Source of the DNA: Dialister hominis
GTDB taxonomy: Bacteria > Bacillota > Negativicutes > Veillonellales > Dialisteraceae
Length of the DNA: 64,000 nt
Assembly: GCF_007164725.1 (NCBI RefSeq)
Contig: NZ_AP019697.1
Span: 1,771,501-1,835,500 of the forward strand
Reading direction: 5' to 3'
Positions 17,021 to 24,916 of the stretch are shown piece after piece. Every line of letters begins with the position of its first letter. Position 1 is the stretch's first letter. The position numbers were made by a program, and so were the translations under genes. The notes beneath the pieces are model-generated. The model was not told where the DNA came from. It ran no database searches and saw only the letters and a list, made by a program, of their open reading frames with translations.

Positions 17021-18124
17021 TTACTGGATGACGTAGGTGCCGTTGTCTTCGAGGGTGCCTTTGAGACCGAAGAGGGCAGCTGCTTCGTTGGCATTAACGT
17101 AGAGGGAGCCGCCTTTGGAGATGCCCGGTGCTCTTCCGTACTTGGTCCTGACCTGCTGCCAGTTCGGGGACCATTCGGCACGGACGCCTGCCGCATTGGC
17201 GACGGGCATGACGGGGATGTAGACAGCGCCGTCTTTGCCGAGGGCCTTGTCGGAAAGCTTCGTTCCTTTGACGTAAAGGTCGTAGACTTTGGCGACGTAG
17301 TTCGGCTGGCCGTCGGAGGATTCGATGGCTTCCCTGACCTGGTCTTCATTCACGAAAGCAGAGGCGCCGTAAGGAGCGAGCTTATTTTCGATATCCTTGA
17401 CGGTCAGCGGTTCTCTGTGGTAACCGTCGGGATAGACGTAGTAGGTCAGCGTCTTGTCCGGCTGCACGTGGATGACGACGCGTTCGTAGATGATGTCGAC
17501 GGGAATGCCTTTGACAATGTGCGCATAAAGGTCTTCGACGTCTTTTTCATTGAGGCGGACGCAGCCATGGGACGCATAGGTGCCGATGGCAGAGGGGACG
17601 TTTGTCCCGTGGATGCCGTAGTTGCCGCCGATGCCGATCCAGCGGTAGCCGATCGGGCAGTCAGGGCCGGATGGGATTTCCACTTCCGGATGGTCCGGAT
17701 CGATCCATGTCGGATTGATTTCCATATCGACGACTTTTCTTCTGCCGACAGGCGTCGGAGAGTCAGGCTTGCCTGGAGCGACCGGGTACATGCGGATGCC
17801 CACGTCTCCCTGATAGAGCGTCAGGAGGCGGCTGGCAAGGTTGATTTCTATGCGCTTGTCTTCAAAGGCAGGCTTCTTCTTTCCTTCCTTTTCGGTCGTT
17901 TCTGCCTTGGTCTCTGCCTTGGCCGGCGTGATTTTGACCTGGACAGGCGCTTCTTTTTCAGGCTCTGCCTTCACTGTCTCTGCGGCAGGCGCGCTGGATG
18001 TGATCGTAACAATGGGAGCCGGCGCTTGCTTCCCCTTACTGGATGCCGGAGTCTTGGCCTCAATCCCGATGACGGGCGAGAGCGCGATCACGATCGATGC
18101 GGCCAGAATGATTTTCTTCAGCAA
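17021..18124 (-). CDS. secreted L,D-transpeptidase (YkuD domain)
   Basis: L,D-transpeptidases cross-link peptidoglycan stems (3-3 links) or attach proteins to them, acting outside the inner membrane. The product is 367 residues: signal peptide (LKKIILAASIVIALSPVIGIEA), a Lys/Glu/Pro-rich linker (about 25-90), then the YkuD domain with the motif IHGTNVPSAIG...SHGCVRLNEKDV holding the catalytic Cys and His (about 170-195). The C-terminal 110 residues (SLYVNANEAAALFGLKG) resemble a copper-amine-oxidase-like stalk domain. The start is a TTG at 18124: a stop lies 18 bases upstream in frame, no ATG is available, GGGG precedes it, and the signal peptide begins there. A consensus promoter lies at 18202-18230. 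Confidence 0.92.
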   Translation of the reverse strand: MLKKIILAASIVIALSPVIGIEAKTPASSKGKQAPAPIVTITSSAPAAETVKAEPEKEAPVQVKITPAKAETKAETTEKEGKKKPAFEDKRIEINLASRLLTLYQGDVGIRMYPVAPGKPDSPTPVGRRKVVDMEINPTWIDPDHPEVEIPSGPDCPIGYRWIGIGGNYGIHGTNVPSAIGTYASHGCVRLNEKDVEDLYAHIVKGIPVDIIYERVVIHVQPDKTLTYYVYPDGYHREPLTVKDIENKLAPYGASAFVNEDQVREAIESSDGQPNYVAKVYDLYVKGTKLSDKALGKDGAVYIPVMPVANAAGVRAEWSPNWQQVRTKYGRAPGISKGGSLYVNANEAAALFGLKGTLEDNGTYVIQ

Positions 18125-18201
18125 TGCAATTTCCCCTTTTTATGAAAACCCTTCCCGGGTATAAAGAAACGGATGGATTCCATGTCTTGCGACATATTGA
18201 C

Positions 18202-18230
18202 AGGATACCGCAAAGGCGGCCCCGTGTCAA
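18202..18230 (-). promoter_or_regulatory. promoter of the L,D-transpeptidase gene
   Basis: On the minus strand, TTGACA (plus 18225-18230) and TATCCT (plus 18202-18207) are separated by 17 bases. It lies between the glycosylase stop and the TTG start, leaving a leader of about 70 bases. Confidence 0.7.
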
Positions 18231-18254
18231 AGGAATGCATCCGTTATTTTTCTG

Positions 18255-18983
18255 TCAGAAATGAGGCCCTCCCGCGTGGCGTTTCTCACGCTCGCCGGTA
18301 AGCTCCTCAAGAAGGTTCGGCGGTGTTTCACTCTTCCACACCCAGTCAGGCGCTGCTTCTCCAGCCCTTTCCTTCGCCGCTTTCAGGTCGTAGTAGACCT
18401 GCCACTTGGCTTCGACGAGTTCATGGCCGGCCTGGCGCAGGAGGTAGGCCGGATGGAAGGTCGGCATGACGGGTATCCCGTGGTAGTCGATCCAGTGTCC
18501 GCGCGAACGGACGATGCCCGCGTCTCTTCCCAGAAAGAAACGGAGGGCGACTTTGCCAAGGCCGATGATGACCTTCGGCTTTACTTGCCGGATTTCTTCA
18601 GCAAGCCATATGGATCCGCAGAAATGGCCTTCCTCGATCGTCGGCGTGCGGTTGCCGCGCGGGCGGCACTTCACGATATTCGTCACATAGACATGGTCGC
18701 GCGTGATGCCGACGGAGGCGAGAGCTTTGTCGAGGAGCTGTCCCGACGGACCAATCAGGGGTCCGCCGTAATCATCTTCCACACGCCCGGGGCCCTCCCC
18801 GACGATCATGAGCGGAGCATCGGCCGGGCCTGTCGAAAGGACGGGGCCGAGGCCTCCCTCATCACGGAGATGGCAGCGATGGCAGGCTTCGATGGCGCGT
18901 TTGATTTCCTCATGCGACGCATACGACATCTGCCTTTCCCTTGCCAGGCGGTCTTCGGGATCCTCATGTCCGAATAAATCCAT
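18255..18983 (-). CDS. type 4/5 uracil-DNA glycosylase (iron-sulfur)
   Basis: The enzyme removes uracil from DNA at the start of base-excision repair. In the 242-residue product the family-4 motifs are GEGPGRVEDDYGGPLIGPSG (catalytic motif 1) and PTFHPAYLLR (motif 2). Four cysteines fit the [4Fe-4S] cluster: C-H-R-C near residue 35, the Cys in VKCRP and the Cys in GHFCGSIW. GAGGGAAA precedes the ATG at 18983. It follows dnaB by 27 bases on the same strand, so it is probably the last gene of the lon-dnaB-udg operon. The tail after residue 205 is variable. Confidence 0.93.
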   Translation of the reverse strand: MDLFGHEDPEDRLARERQMSYASHEEIKRAIEACHRCHLRDEGGLGPVLSTGPADAPLMIVGEGPGRVEDDYGGPLIGPSGQLLDKALASVGITRDHVYVTNIVKCRPRGNRTPTIEEGHFCGSIWLAEEIRQVKPKVIIGLGKVALRFFLGRDAGIVRSRGHWIDYHGIPVMPTFHPAYLLRQAGHELVEAKWQVYYDLKAAKERAGEAAPDWVWKSETPPNLLEELTGEREKRHAGGPHF

Positions 18984-19010
18984 AATATTTCCCTCTTTCC
19001 AAGGTCAGGA

Positions 19011-20447
19011 TCACTGCATATCGGGCGGCGGTTCCTGATTCGTGATTTCATAAAACAGCGTGAACTGGCCGGCGAAGTGGAGCTTCACAGTGTCGACCGG
19101 ACCGTTTCTGTTCTTGGCCAGGATGATTTCCGTTTCATTCTTTCTCGGGTCATCATCCTCGATTTCACGGTTGTAGTACGCTTCGCGGTAAAGGAAGCTG
19201 ACCATATCGGCATCCTGTTCCAGAGATCCGGATTCACGGAGGTCGGAGAGGAACGGCCTGTGGTCCTGACGCGCTTCGACGCTTCGGGAAAGCTGGGAAA
19301 GCGCGATGACAGGGACATTCAGCTCACGGGCAAGGCTCTTCAACGATCGGGAAATCTCGGAAATTTCCTGCTGGCGGTTATCCCCGCTTCTTGCGGCGCT
19401 CTTGGCCTGCATCAGCTGGAGGTAGTCGATCATGATGATGTCGAGCCCCTGCTCGGCCTTGAGGCGGCGGCACTTGGAGCGGATCTCGGAGACCGAGACG
19501 CCCGGCGTGTCGTCGATATACAGCGGCGCATCCATGAGGACGCTGGCTGCATTGGCGAGCTGGTCCCATTCCTTCTGCGTGGAAATGCGGCCGGTGCGGA
19601 GCTTGGCACTGTCGATCAGGGCCGTGGAGCAGAGAAGTCTCTGCACGAGCTGCTCTCGGGACATTTCCAGAGAGAAGAAGGCAACATGCTTGTGCGCCGA
19701 GGAAATACTCATATTCTTTGCCATATTGAGGACGAAGGCCGTCTTACCCATGGACGGGCGGGCAGCGACGATGATGAAGTCGCCCTTCTGGAAGCCGCTC
19801 GTCAGAGCATCCAGGGACGGGAAGCCCGTCGCAATGCCTGTGATCGTTTCCTTATTGCGGAACTTTCTGGAAATTTCTTCCAGCTCGTTCTGCACGGCTT
19901 CCCCGATCGGCGTGAAGTCGCTCTTTCTTTCATCCCTCGTGACTTCGAGGATGGACTTTTCCGCATTGTCCGTGATGTCTTCGACCGCATCCTGCTCGGA
20001 ATACGCTTCCTCGGCAATGATGCCGGCCGCATCGATCAGGCGGCGCAGCTTGGCCTTGCCTGCCACGATATCGGCATGGCGGTCGACGGACTTCGGGGAG
20101 ATGACATTCATGGGGAGTTCATTGATGTAAAGAACGCCGCCCACATCGTCGAGGCGCCCCATGCGCTTCAATTCTTCCGTGACCGTCAGGATATCCGCCG
20201 GCTCGCCCCTGTGGGACAAGTTCAGGATCGCCTTGAAAATGACGGCATCCGCCTCGCGGTAGAAATCCTCCGGCGTCAGCTTGTCCTCTGCCATAAGGAT
20301 CGCATCCTTGTCGAGGAGCATAGCGCCCAGGACGGACTTCTCCGCATCCACATTCTGCGGCGGGACGCGGGACAGGATCATCGAGCTCGTGTCCGGCTTC
20401 GGTTCACGCCGAAAGTCTCCCTGGCCGCGTTTTTTTGTATCTGCCAA
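19011..20447 (-). CDS. dnaB: replicative DNA helicase DnaB
   Basis: This is the hexameric helicase that unwinds DNA ahead of the replication fork. The product is 478 residues: N-terminal domain (about 28-130: PPQNVDAEKSVLGAMLLD), linker, then the RecA-like ATPase with Walker A AARPSMGKT at 228-236, Walker B IIMIDYLQLM, and the later LSQLSRSVEARQDHRPFLSDLRESGSLEQDAD. The gene starts with TTG at 20447: AAGGAGG lies seven bases upstream and the next residues read ADTKKRG. It lies 12 bases after the Lon-type protease gene. This lon-dnaB order is common in Negativicutes and other Firmicutes. Confidence 0.96.
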   Translation of the reverse strand: MADTKKRGQGDFRREPKPDTSSMILSRVPPQNVDAEKSVLGAMLLDKDAILMAEDKLTPEDFYREADAVIFKAILNLSHRGEPADILTVTEELKRMGRLDDVGGVLYINELPMNVISPKSVDRHADIVAGKAKLRRLIDAAGIIAEEAYSEQDAVEDITDNAEKSILEVTRDERKSDFTPIGEAVQNELEEISRKFRNKETITGIATGFPSLDALTSGFQKGDFIIVAARPSMGKTAFVLNMAKNMSISSAHKHVAFFSLEMSREQLVQRLLCSTALIDSAKLRTGRISTQKEWDQLANAASVLMDAPLYIDDTPGVSVSEIRSKCRRLKAEQGLDIIMIDYLQLMQAKSAARSGDNRQQEISEISRSLKSLARELNVPVIALSQLSRSVEARQDHRPFLSDLRESGSLEQDADMVSFLYREAYYNREIEDDDPRKNETEIILAKNRNGPVDTVKLHFAGQFTLFYEITNQEPPPDMQ

Positions 20448-20459
20448 ACCAATTCCTCC

Positions 20460-22439
20460 TTATACCGGCAAAGGCTCCTCGCCTGCCGTCTTGGGTGTCC
20501 TGACAAGCATCTTGTCGAGTACTTCCCGGATATTCTTCACCGGCGTGACGGTCAGGCCCAGGTGCCCTTCCTCGATATCCGAACGGTTTCCCTCCGGAAT
20601 AAGGATGCCCTTCATGCCCGCCTGACGCGCGCCGAATGCTTTTTCATACACGCCGCCGACCGGCTTCACTTCGCCGGAGAGGGAAATTTCCCCTGTCACA
20701 GCATAGTCCTGCCGGAGCGGTATCTTTTCCACGGCTGAAATGATCGCCGCCGTGATGGCGCTGCCCGCCGAGGGGCCGTCTATATTTCCGCCGCCCACGA
20801 TATTGACGTGGAGGTCGTAATCGGAAAGGACCTTGTCCGTGAGCTCGCGCACCACCGATGCCGCCGTTGCGACGGAATCCTTGGCCATGGAACCGGCCGT
20901 TTCATTGAAATGGATCGTCCCTTTTCCTTCTTCCCTTGCCGGGAATGCGGTCGCTTCGATTTCGACCGTGCTTCCCCAGTACCCTGCAACGCCAAGGCCG
21001 TAAATATGGCCGACCTTCGGCACGTCGCTTGCCACCTTGTCATACCACGGGGAGAGGCGGGATGCCATCGCTGTCTTCTTCATGAGATCGAGCGTGATGA
21101 CAGGCGCATCGGCGCTCCCCTTCTCATAGACGGCAAGCCCGTAGGCATCCGCCAGAAGGGACACGGCCTTTCTGCCTTCCATCGTGTACTCGCTGATGAG
21201 GCGGGCGACGCCGTCGTCCAAGTGCACCTTCAGCTTCTCGGCTGCATGATTGACGATTTCAATGACATGCTCCGGCTGGAGCGGGTCGAAGAAAACTTCT
21301 GCGCAGCGCGAGCGGATCGCCGGATTGATTTCCGACGGGTCCCTTGTCGTAGCACCGATCAGGATGAAATCTGCCGGTGCGCCTTCCTTGAAAAGTTTCC
21401 TGATATATTCCGGGATGCCCGGCGCATCTTCATCATAGTAAGCCGATTCGAAATGAACCCTCTTGTCTTCGAGCACCTTGAGGAGCTTATTCAGCATCAT
21501 CGGATCGAGTTCGCCGATTTCATCAATGAAAAGGACTCCGCCATGCGCATCCGTCACAAGGCCGGGTTTTGGTTCCGGGATGCCTTCATCCGCCAGATCC
21601 CTCTGCGCGCCCTGATAGATCGGATCATGGACAGAACCGATCAATGGGTTCGTCATGTCCCGGCTGTCCCAGCGGAGCGTTGTGCCGTCGCATTCGACAA
21701 ATGGCGCATTCTCGCCAAAGGCCGTGAAAGGAAGCTTCTTCGCTTCGTCCAGGACCAGCCTTGCCGCCGTCGTCTTGCCGACACCCGGAGGCCCGTAAAG
21801 GATGAGGTGCTGCGGATACGGGGATGCGATGCGGGAAGCCAGCGCCTTCACGGCACGGTCCTGCCCCACGATTTCAGATAAGCTCTGCGGACGGACGACC
21901 TGCATAACCGTGGAAGTCAGCTTCACCTTGTCCATCGCCTCGAGCTTTTCCATCTTCTTCCTGTTCGCAGGAGACTCGCCCTCGCCCATTTCTTCTTCAA
22001 TGATTTCCTGACGGATCTCATTCACATATTCCTGATGACGTTCGTCCAGACGATCAGCGATCTTTTCCTCGAGCTGCTTTTCCACCGCCTGGCGCGCCAG
22101 CATTTCTGCCAGCTTGTCCTCCAGTTTATCCAGGATGGCGGGGATCTCATCGTCAGCTGGCTGGTGCGTGTATTCGCGGCTCTCCAGGATGAGCCGCTCC
22201 ATTCCGATCAGCCGGATTCGCGGATTCTCGTCATGAATATATTTCAAAGCGTTGAACCGGCTCGCCTGCACGATGATCTGTTCCGATCCGACAGCGCTGG
22301 CGTAAATGCTGTAAATCGCATTGATCTGGCGGTTCAGATCCTCATCGGAAATCCCGCTTCCATCGACGCGGTTCAAAAGCCGGCCCAGCAAATCTTTCAC
22401 ATCTTCCATCTTGGTATCCCCCCATTCTTTCAGCCGCAT
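20460..22439 (-). CDS. Lon-family ATP-dependent protease (LonB/LonC type)
   Basis: The product is up to 659 residues. It lacks the long N-terminal substrate domain of LonA. A coiled region (about 100-175) precedes the AAA+ module with Walker A GPPGVGKTT at 216-224 and a DEIGE Walker B near 306-310. The proteolytic domain has the Ser-Lys dyad: Ser in GPSAGS at about 557 and Lys in VYEKAFGA at about 600. Spacing and wording (GSVHDPIYQGAQ, HGGVLFIDEIGELDPMMLNKLLKVLED) match the LonB/LonC branch known from spore formers. The start could also be the ATG at 22409, which has GGGGGG eight bases upstream; the 22439 start has AGAGG upstream. It heads the lon-dnaB-udg group. Confidence 0.9.
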   Translation of the reverse strand: MRLKEWGDTKMEDVKDLLGRLLNRVDGSGISDEDLNRQINAIYSIYASAVGSEQIIVQASRFNALKYIHDENPRIRLIGMERLILESREYTHQPADDEIPAILDKLEDKLAEMLARQAVEKQLEEKIADRLDERHQEYVNEIRQEIIEEEMGEGESPANRKKMEKLEAMDKVKLTSTVMQVVRPQSLSEIVGQDRAVKALASRIASPYPQHLILYGPPGVGKTTAARLVLDEAKKLPFTAFGENAPFVECDGTTLRWDSRDMTNPLIGSVHDPIYQGAQRDLADEGIPEPKPGLVTDAHGGVLFIDEIGELDPMMLNKLLKVLEDKRVHFESAYYDEDAPGIPEYIRKLFKEGAPADFILIGATTRDPSEINPAIRSRCAEVFFDPLQPEHVIEIVNHAAEKLKVHLDDGVARLISEYTMEGRKAVSLLADAYGLAVYEKGSADAPVITLDLMKKTAMASRLSPWYDKVASDVPKVGHIYGLGVAGYWGSTVEIEATAFPAREEGKGTIHFNETAGSMAKDSVATAASVVRELTDKVLSDYDLHVNIVGGGNIDGPSAGSAITAAIISAVEKIPLRQDYAVTGEISLSGEVKPVGGVYEKAFGARQAGMKGILIPEGNRSDIEEGHLGLTVTPVKNIREVLDKMLVRTPKTAGEEPLPV

Positions 22440-22540
22440 GCTGCGACCTCTTCCTACTATTTTACACCATAAGGGAGCATCTATGCATCTATTGTCAAAT
22501 CTGCCCTCTTCCTATAAGATAAGGGAAACAAGGAGGCCTC

Positions 22541-22858
22541 ATGGAACCACATTTCATAGACAACGAAGAAAGACAACGCCTTCGCGCGAAAATAGAAAAG
22601 GAAGTCAGCGCCATGGGCTACCCTCCCGAATTCGGCACCGCCCTCGCCGCCGGACTTGGCACCGAACGCGCCATGGGAAAAATGCTCCACTACCTCACCC
22701 ATGCCGACATGCCGAGCATGGAAGAAATCGCCGACGAAATGGTCGCCATCTGCGACGACCGCTCCTTCTGGCGCGAAAAGAAAGAAGCGGAATTCTATCA
22801 GAACAAGTACAACGAAATGCTCTGGCAGAGCAAATTCGAAGACGATGAAGATGAATAA
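22541..22858 (+). CDS. small acidic protein, unknown function
   Basis: The product is 105 residues, starting at an ATG with AAGGAGG upstream. It is predicted soluble and helical: LRAKIEKEVSAMGYPPEFG, GTERAMGKMLHYLTHADMPSMEEIADEMVAI, then a charged tail (FEDDEDE). No motif is recognised. It is divergent from the Lon-type gene and followed by its own terminator. The good ribosome site and terminator support a real gene. Confidence 0.7.
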   Translation: MEPHFIDNEERQRLRAKIEKEVSAMGYPPEFGTALAAGLGTERAMGKMLHYLTHADMPSMEEIADEMVAICDDRSFWREKKEAEFYQNKYNEMLWQSKFEDDEDE

Positions 22859-22880
22859 GAAACAGGAAATAGAAAATAGG

Positions 22881-22922
22881 AAAGGACTGCGGGAATGATT
22901 GCTCATCCTGCAGTCCTTTTTG
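22881..22922. terminator. terminator between the small protein and the alcohol dehydrogenase
   Basis: AAAGGACTGC (22881-22890) pairs perfectly with GCAGTCCTTT (22910-22919), followed by T's. The A-rich 5' side lets it also serve the convergent gene. The same AAAGGACTGC arm recurs in the terminator at 54172-54217, and a related one at 9682. Confidence 0.85.
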
Positions 22923-22944
22923 CTTGCCTTATTTCCCTATTTCC

Positions 22945-23991
22945 TTATGCATCATGGATGACGAGGAGGGATTTGATGGCTTCTCTTCTGTCCATGGCAT
23001 CGTATGCTTCCTGGATCTGATCGAGGGTGAATCTCTTGGTGAAGACTTTTCCTGGATGGATGGTGCCGTTCAGGACGGCGGGGAGAAGGATGTTTCTTAC
23101 ATAGGTCGTGACTGGTGCGACGCCGCCTCTAAGTCCTACGTTCTTCCAGAAGAGGATGGAGGTATCGACGTCTTCTCCGTGCGGTACGCCTACGCGTCCT
23201 ACGATGGCTCCCGGGCGGCATACTTTGGCTGCTGTATCAAGCGAGAGCTGTGTGCCTACGCATTCAAGGGCAGCGTCGGCGCCGGATCCGTGGGTCATCG
23301 CCATGACTTTGGCGACAGCTTCATCGCCTCTTTCTGCGACGATGTCTGTTGCACCGAATTCAAGGGCGAGTTCCTGGCGGTCTACGTGGCGGCTCATGGC
23401 AATGATGCGCTTGGCTCCGCGCATTCTGGCGGCAATGACGCCGCAGAGGCCGACAGCGCCGTCACCCATGACGACGACGGTATCCCCTTCCTTCACTTCA
23501 GCCGAAGCGGCGGCATGGTAGCCGGTCGCCATGACATCGGCCAGTGTCAGGAAGGAATTGAGGTCGGCATCGGTGTAGCCCGAAGCTTCGCCCGGTACTT
23601 TGATCAGGGCCCAGCCCGCATTCTTGAAGCGGACATATTCTGCCTGATACCCTGCATTCATTTCCTGCGGCGCATTGAGGCAGTTGCCGTCAAAGCCGGC
23701 CTGGCACGCAGCGCACCAGCCGCAGCCGTGGGTGAATGAAGCGATGACGAAATCGCCTTTCTTGACCGTCGTGACAGCGCTTCCGACTTCTTCGACGACG
23801 CCGATGGCTTCATGACCCGTGAAGCTTCCATGCGGACGCGGATTGATGCCGCGGAACCACCAGAGGTCCGAACCTCAGACGCATGCACGCAGCACGCGGA
23901 TCACGGCTTCATTCTCGCCTTCTACCTTCGGGATCGGCACTTCATTATTGACCTCGACACGTCCTGGTTCTACAAATACTCCTGCTTTCAT
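22945..23991 (-). CDS. zinc-dependent alcohol dehydrogenase with in-frame TGA (candidate selenoprotein)
   Basis: This is a medium-chain, NAD(P)-linked, zinc alcohol dehydrogenase of 348 residues if codon 39 is read through. The frame starts at ATG 23991 (GGGGGG upstream; MKAGVFVEPGRVEV) and has one TGA at plus 23875-23877. The context is RACV-TGA-GSDLWWFRG, where this family has CGSDL: the lost Cys is the catalytic zinc ligand. Everything else is intact: GHEAIG (His ligand), the four structural-zinc cysteines in CGWCAACQAGFDGNC, and the Rossmann motif GDGAVG. A conventional gene finder would report only the C-terminal 238 residues from 23661. Either TGA encodes selenocysteine, or one nonsense mutation has hit this exact codon. 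A candidate SECIS hairpin follows at 23837-23853. Confidence 0.75.
23837..23853 (-). promoter_or_regulatory. candidate bacterial SECIS hairpin
   Basis: In the mRNA, CGCGG and CCGCG form a 5-bp GC stem around CAUCAAU, about 26 bases after the UGA. Opening the last pair gives a loop that begins with G, as bacterial SECIS elements usually have. A second hairpin, GAGGU-UCGG-ACCUC, includes the GA of the UGA itself. The position fits SECIS spacing, but the stem is short, so this is only suggestive. Confidence 0.35.
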
Positions 23992-24048
23992 CTCTATTCC
24001 CCCCTTACCGGCATTCCTGCCGTAACAAATGCATTCTTTCCTACCTTA

Positions 24049-24077
24049 AGTATAAAAAGAAAAGACAGCCGAATCAA
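24049..24077 (-). promoter_or_regulatory. promoter of the alcohol dehydrogenase gene
   Basis: On the minus strand, TTGATT (plus 24072-24077) and TATACT (plus 24049-24054) are separated by 17 bases. The spacer lies inside the terminator hairpin of the upstream phosphatase gene. The leader has an 8-bp hairpin with one bulge (TTAC-GGCA, GGAA loop) ending just before the ribosome site. Confidence 0.6.
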
Positions 24078-24097
24078 TTCAAATCCGGCCATCTTTC
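24055..24097 (-). terminator. terminator of the phosphatase gene
   Basis: Arms at 24061-24071 and 24086-24096 pair (GCCG/CGGC plus AAAGA/TCTTT with a two-base mismatch), followed on the minus strand by TCTTTTT. Confidence 0.65.
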
Positions 24098-24119
24098 TAT
24101 AAGAAAAACTTATGAAATT

Positions 24120-24581
24120 CTATATTCCTTCATCTTTCCGAATAGCAGCAAGGAGTCCTCTGCATCCGTCCAGAATATCCCGGTACGTTTCCTTGAAATC
24201 TCCCGTGTACCAGGGATCGGCAACCTCGCCGGGCCTGTCCGTGTAATCCATCAGGAGGTGCAGCTTTTCCTTCCGACCGCCCGTCAGAAGAAGCAGGTGT
24301 CGCCAGTTCTCCTCATCCATCCCGATGATGATATCATTTTCCTCATAATCCGCCTTCGTCATGCGGCGGGCTTTCCTCTTCTCGAAAGGCACGCCCATTG
24401 CCGTCAGCATCCTCTTGGCCGGCGGGTACATATCATTTCCTATTTCCTCCGACGTCATAGCAGCTGAGGAAACGAAAATTTCCTGAGAAAGCCCTGCCTT
24501 CTCCACCAGATCCTTCATGATGAATTCCGCCATCGGCGAACGGCAGATATTGCCGTGGCAGATAAAAAGCACGCGGTACAT
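24120..24581 (-). CDS. low-molecular-weight protein tyrosine phosphatase
   Basis: The product is 153 residues, the usual length. The P-loop CHGNICRS near residue 8 holds the nucleophilic Cys and the Arg. The late DPWYTG supplies the general-acid Asp. I start at 24581 (MYRVLFICHGN), which has AAGGAGG seven bases upstream; the in-frame ATG at 24626 would add residues no homologue needs. The family dephosphorylates tyrosine kinases, often in exopolysaccharide or stress control, but no kinase or capsule gene lies nearby. The gene is monocistronic. Confidence 0.92.
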   Translation of the reverse strand: MYRVLFICHGNICRSPMAEFIMKDLVEKAGLSQEIFVSSAAMTSEEIGNDMYPPAKRMLTAMGVPFEKRKARRMTKADYEENDIIIGMDEENWRHLLLLTGGRKEKLHLLMDYTDRPGEVADPWYTGDFKETYRDILDGCRGLLAAIRKDEGI

Positions 24582-24916
24582 AGTTCCTCCTTTTGGCGGA
24601 TTTCCGCCTGACTTCTTTTCTTCCAATATACCACATTTATACTACATTTTTAGATAGTATAGTAAAGATGGTACAGTAATTGCCCATCTCCTTCGATTTA
24701 TCCATAACTCCTATAATAATATTATATAGCACCAATTACATTTTTTATGGTATCCTTTAGTTGTTGATAGAGATATTTGAATTACCCGACATACCCCCGT
24801 ATGCAGGTCCGGGACGTCTCTCTCCCGGCATAGACAATCCCCCATGCAGGAAATCCATTCGGTTTCGATCGGGTTCATCACGGCTGCATCTGGCCGGAGC
24901 TCTGGAGGGAGGAGGG
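24582..24916. other. intergenic stretch, no gene assigned
   Basis: AT-rich to about 24780, then GC-richer. It contains a CCGGGA/TCCCGG hairpin near 24808-24827. No reading frame is convincing and no riboswitch consensus was recognised. The end carries the purine-rich ribosome site of the flavodoxin remnant. Confidence 0.4.

Noticed and set aside
19077-20738. 553-codon plus-strand frame opposite dnaB and lon
   Set aside because: It crosses two real genes and has no start signals or domain.
22945-23661. Start of the alcohol dehydrogenase at the ATG at 23661
   Set aside because: That would lack the whole N-terminal catalytic domain. Homologous sequence continues upstream in frame to 23991 through one TGA, with a proper ribosome site and promoter there.
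24780-24916. Possible riboswitch before the flavodoxin remnant
   Set aside because: A CCGGGA hairpin is present, but the conserved blocks of FMN, cobalamin, TPP, SAM or glycine riboswitches are not.
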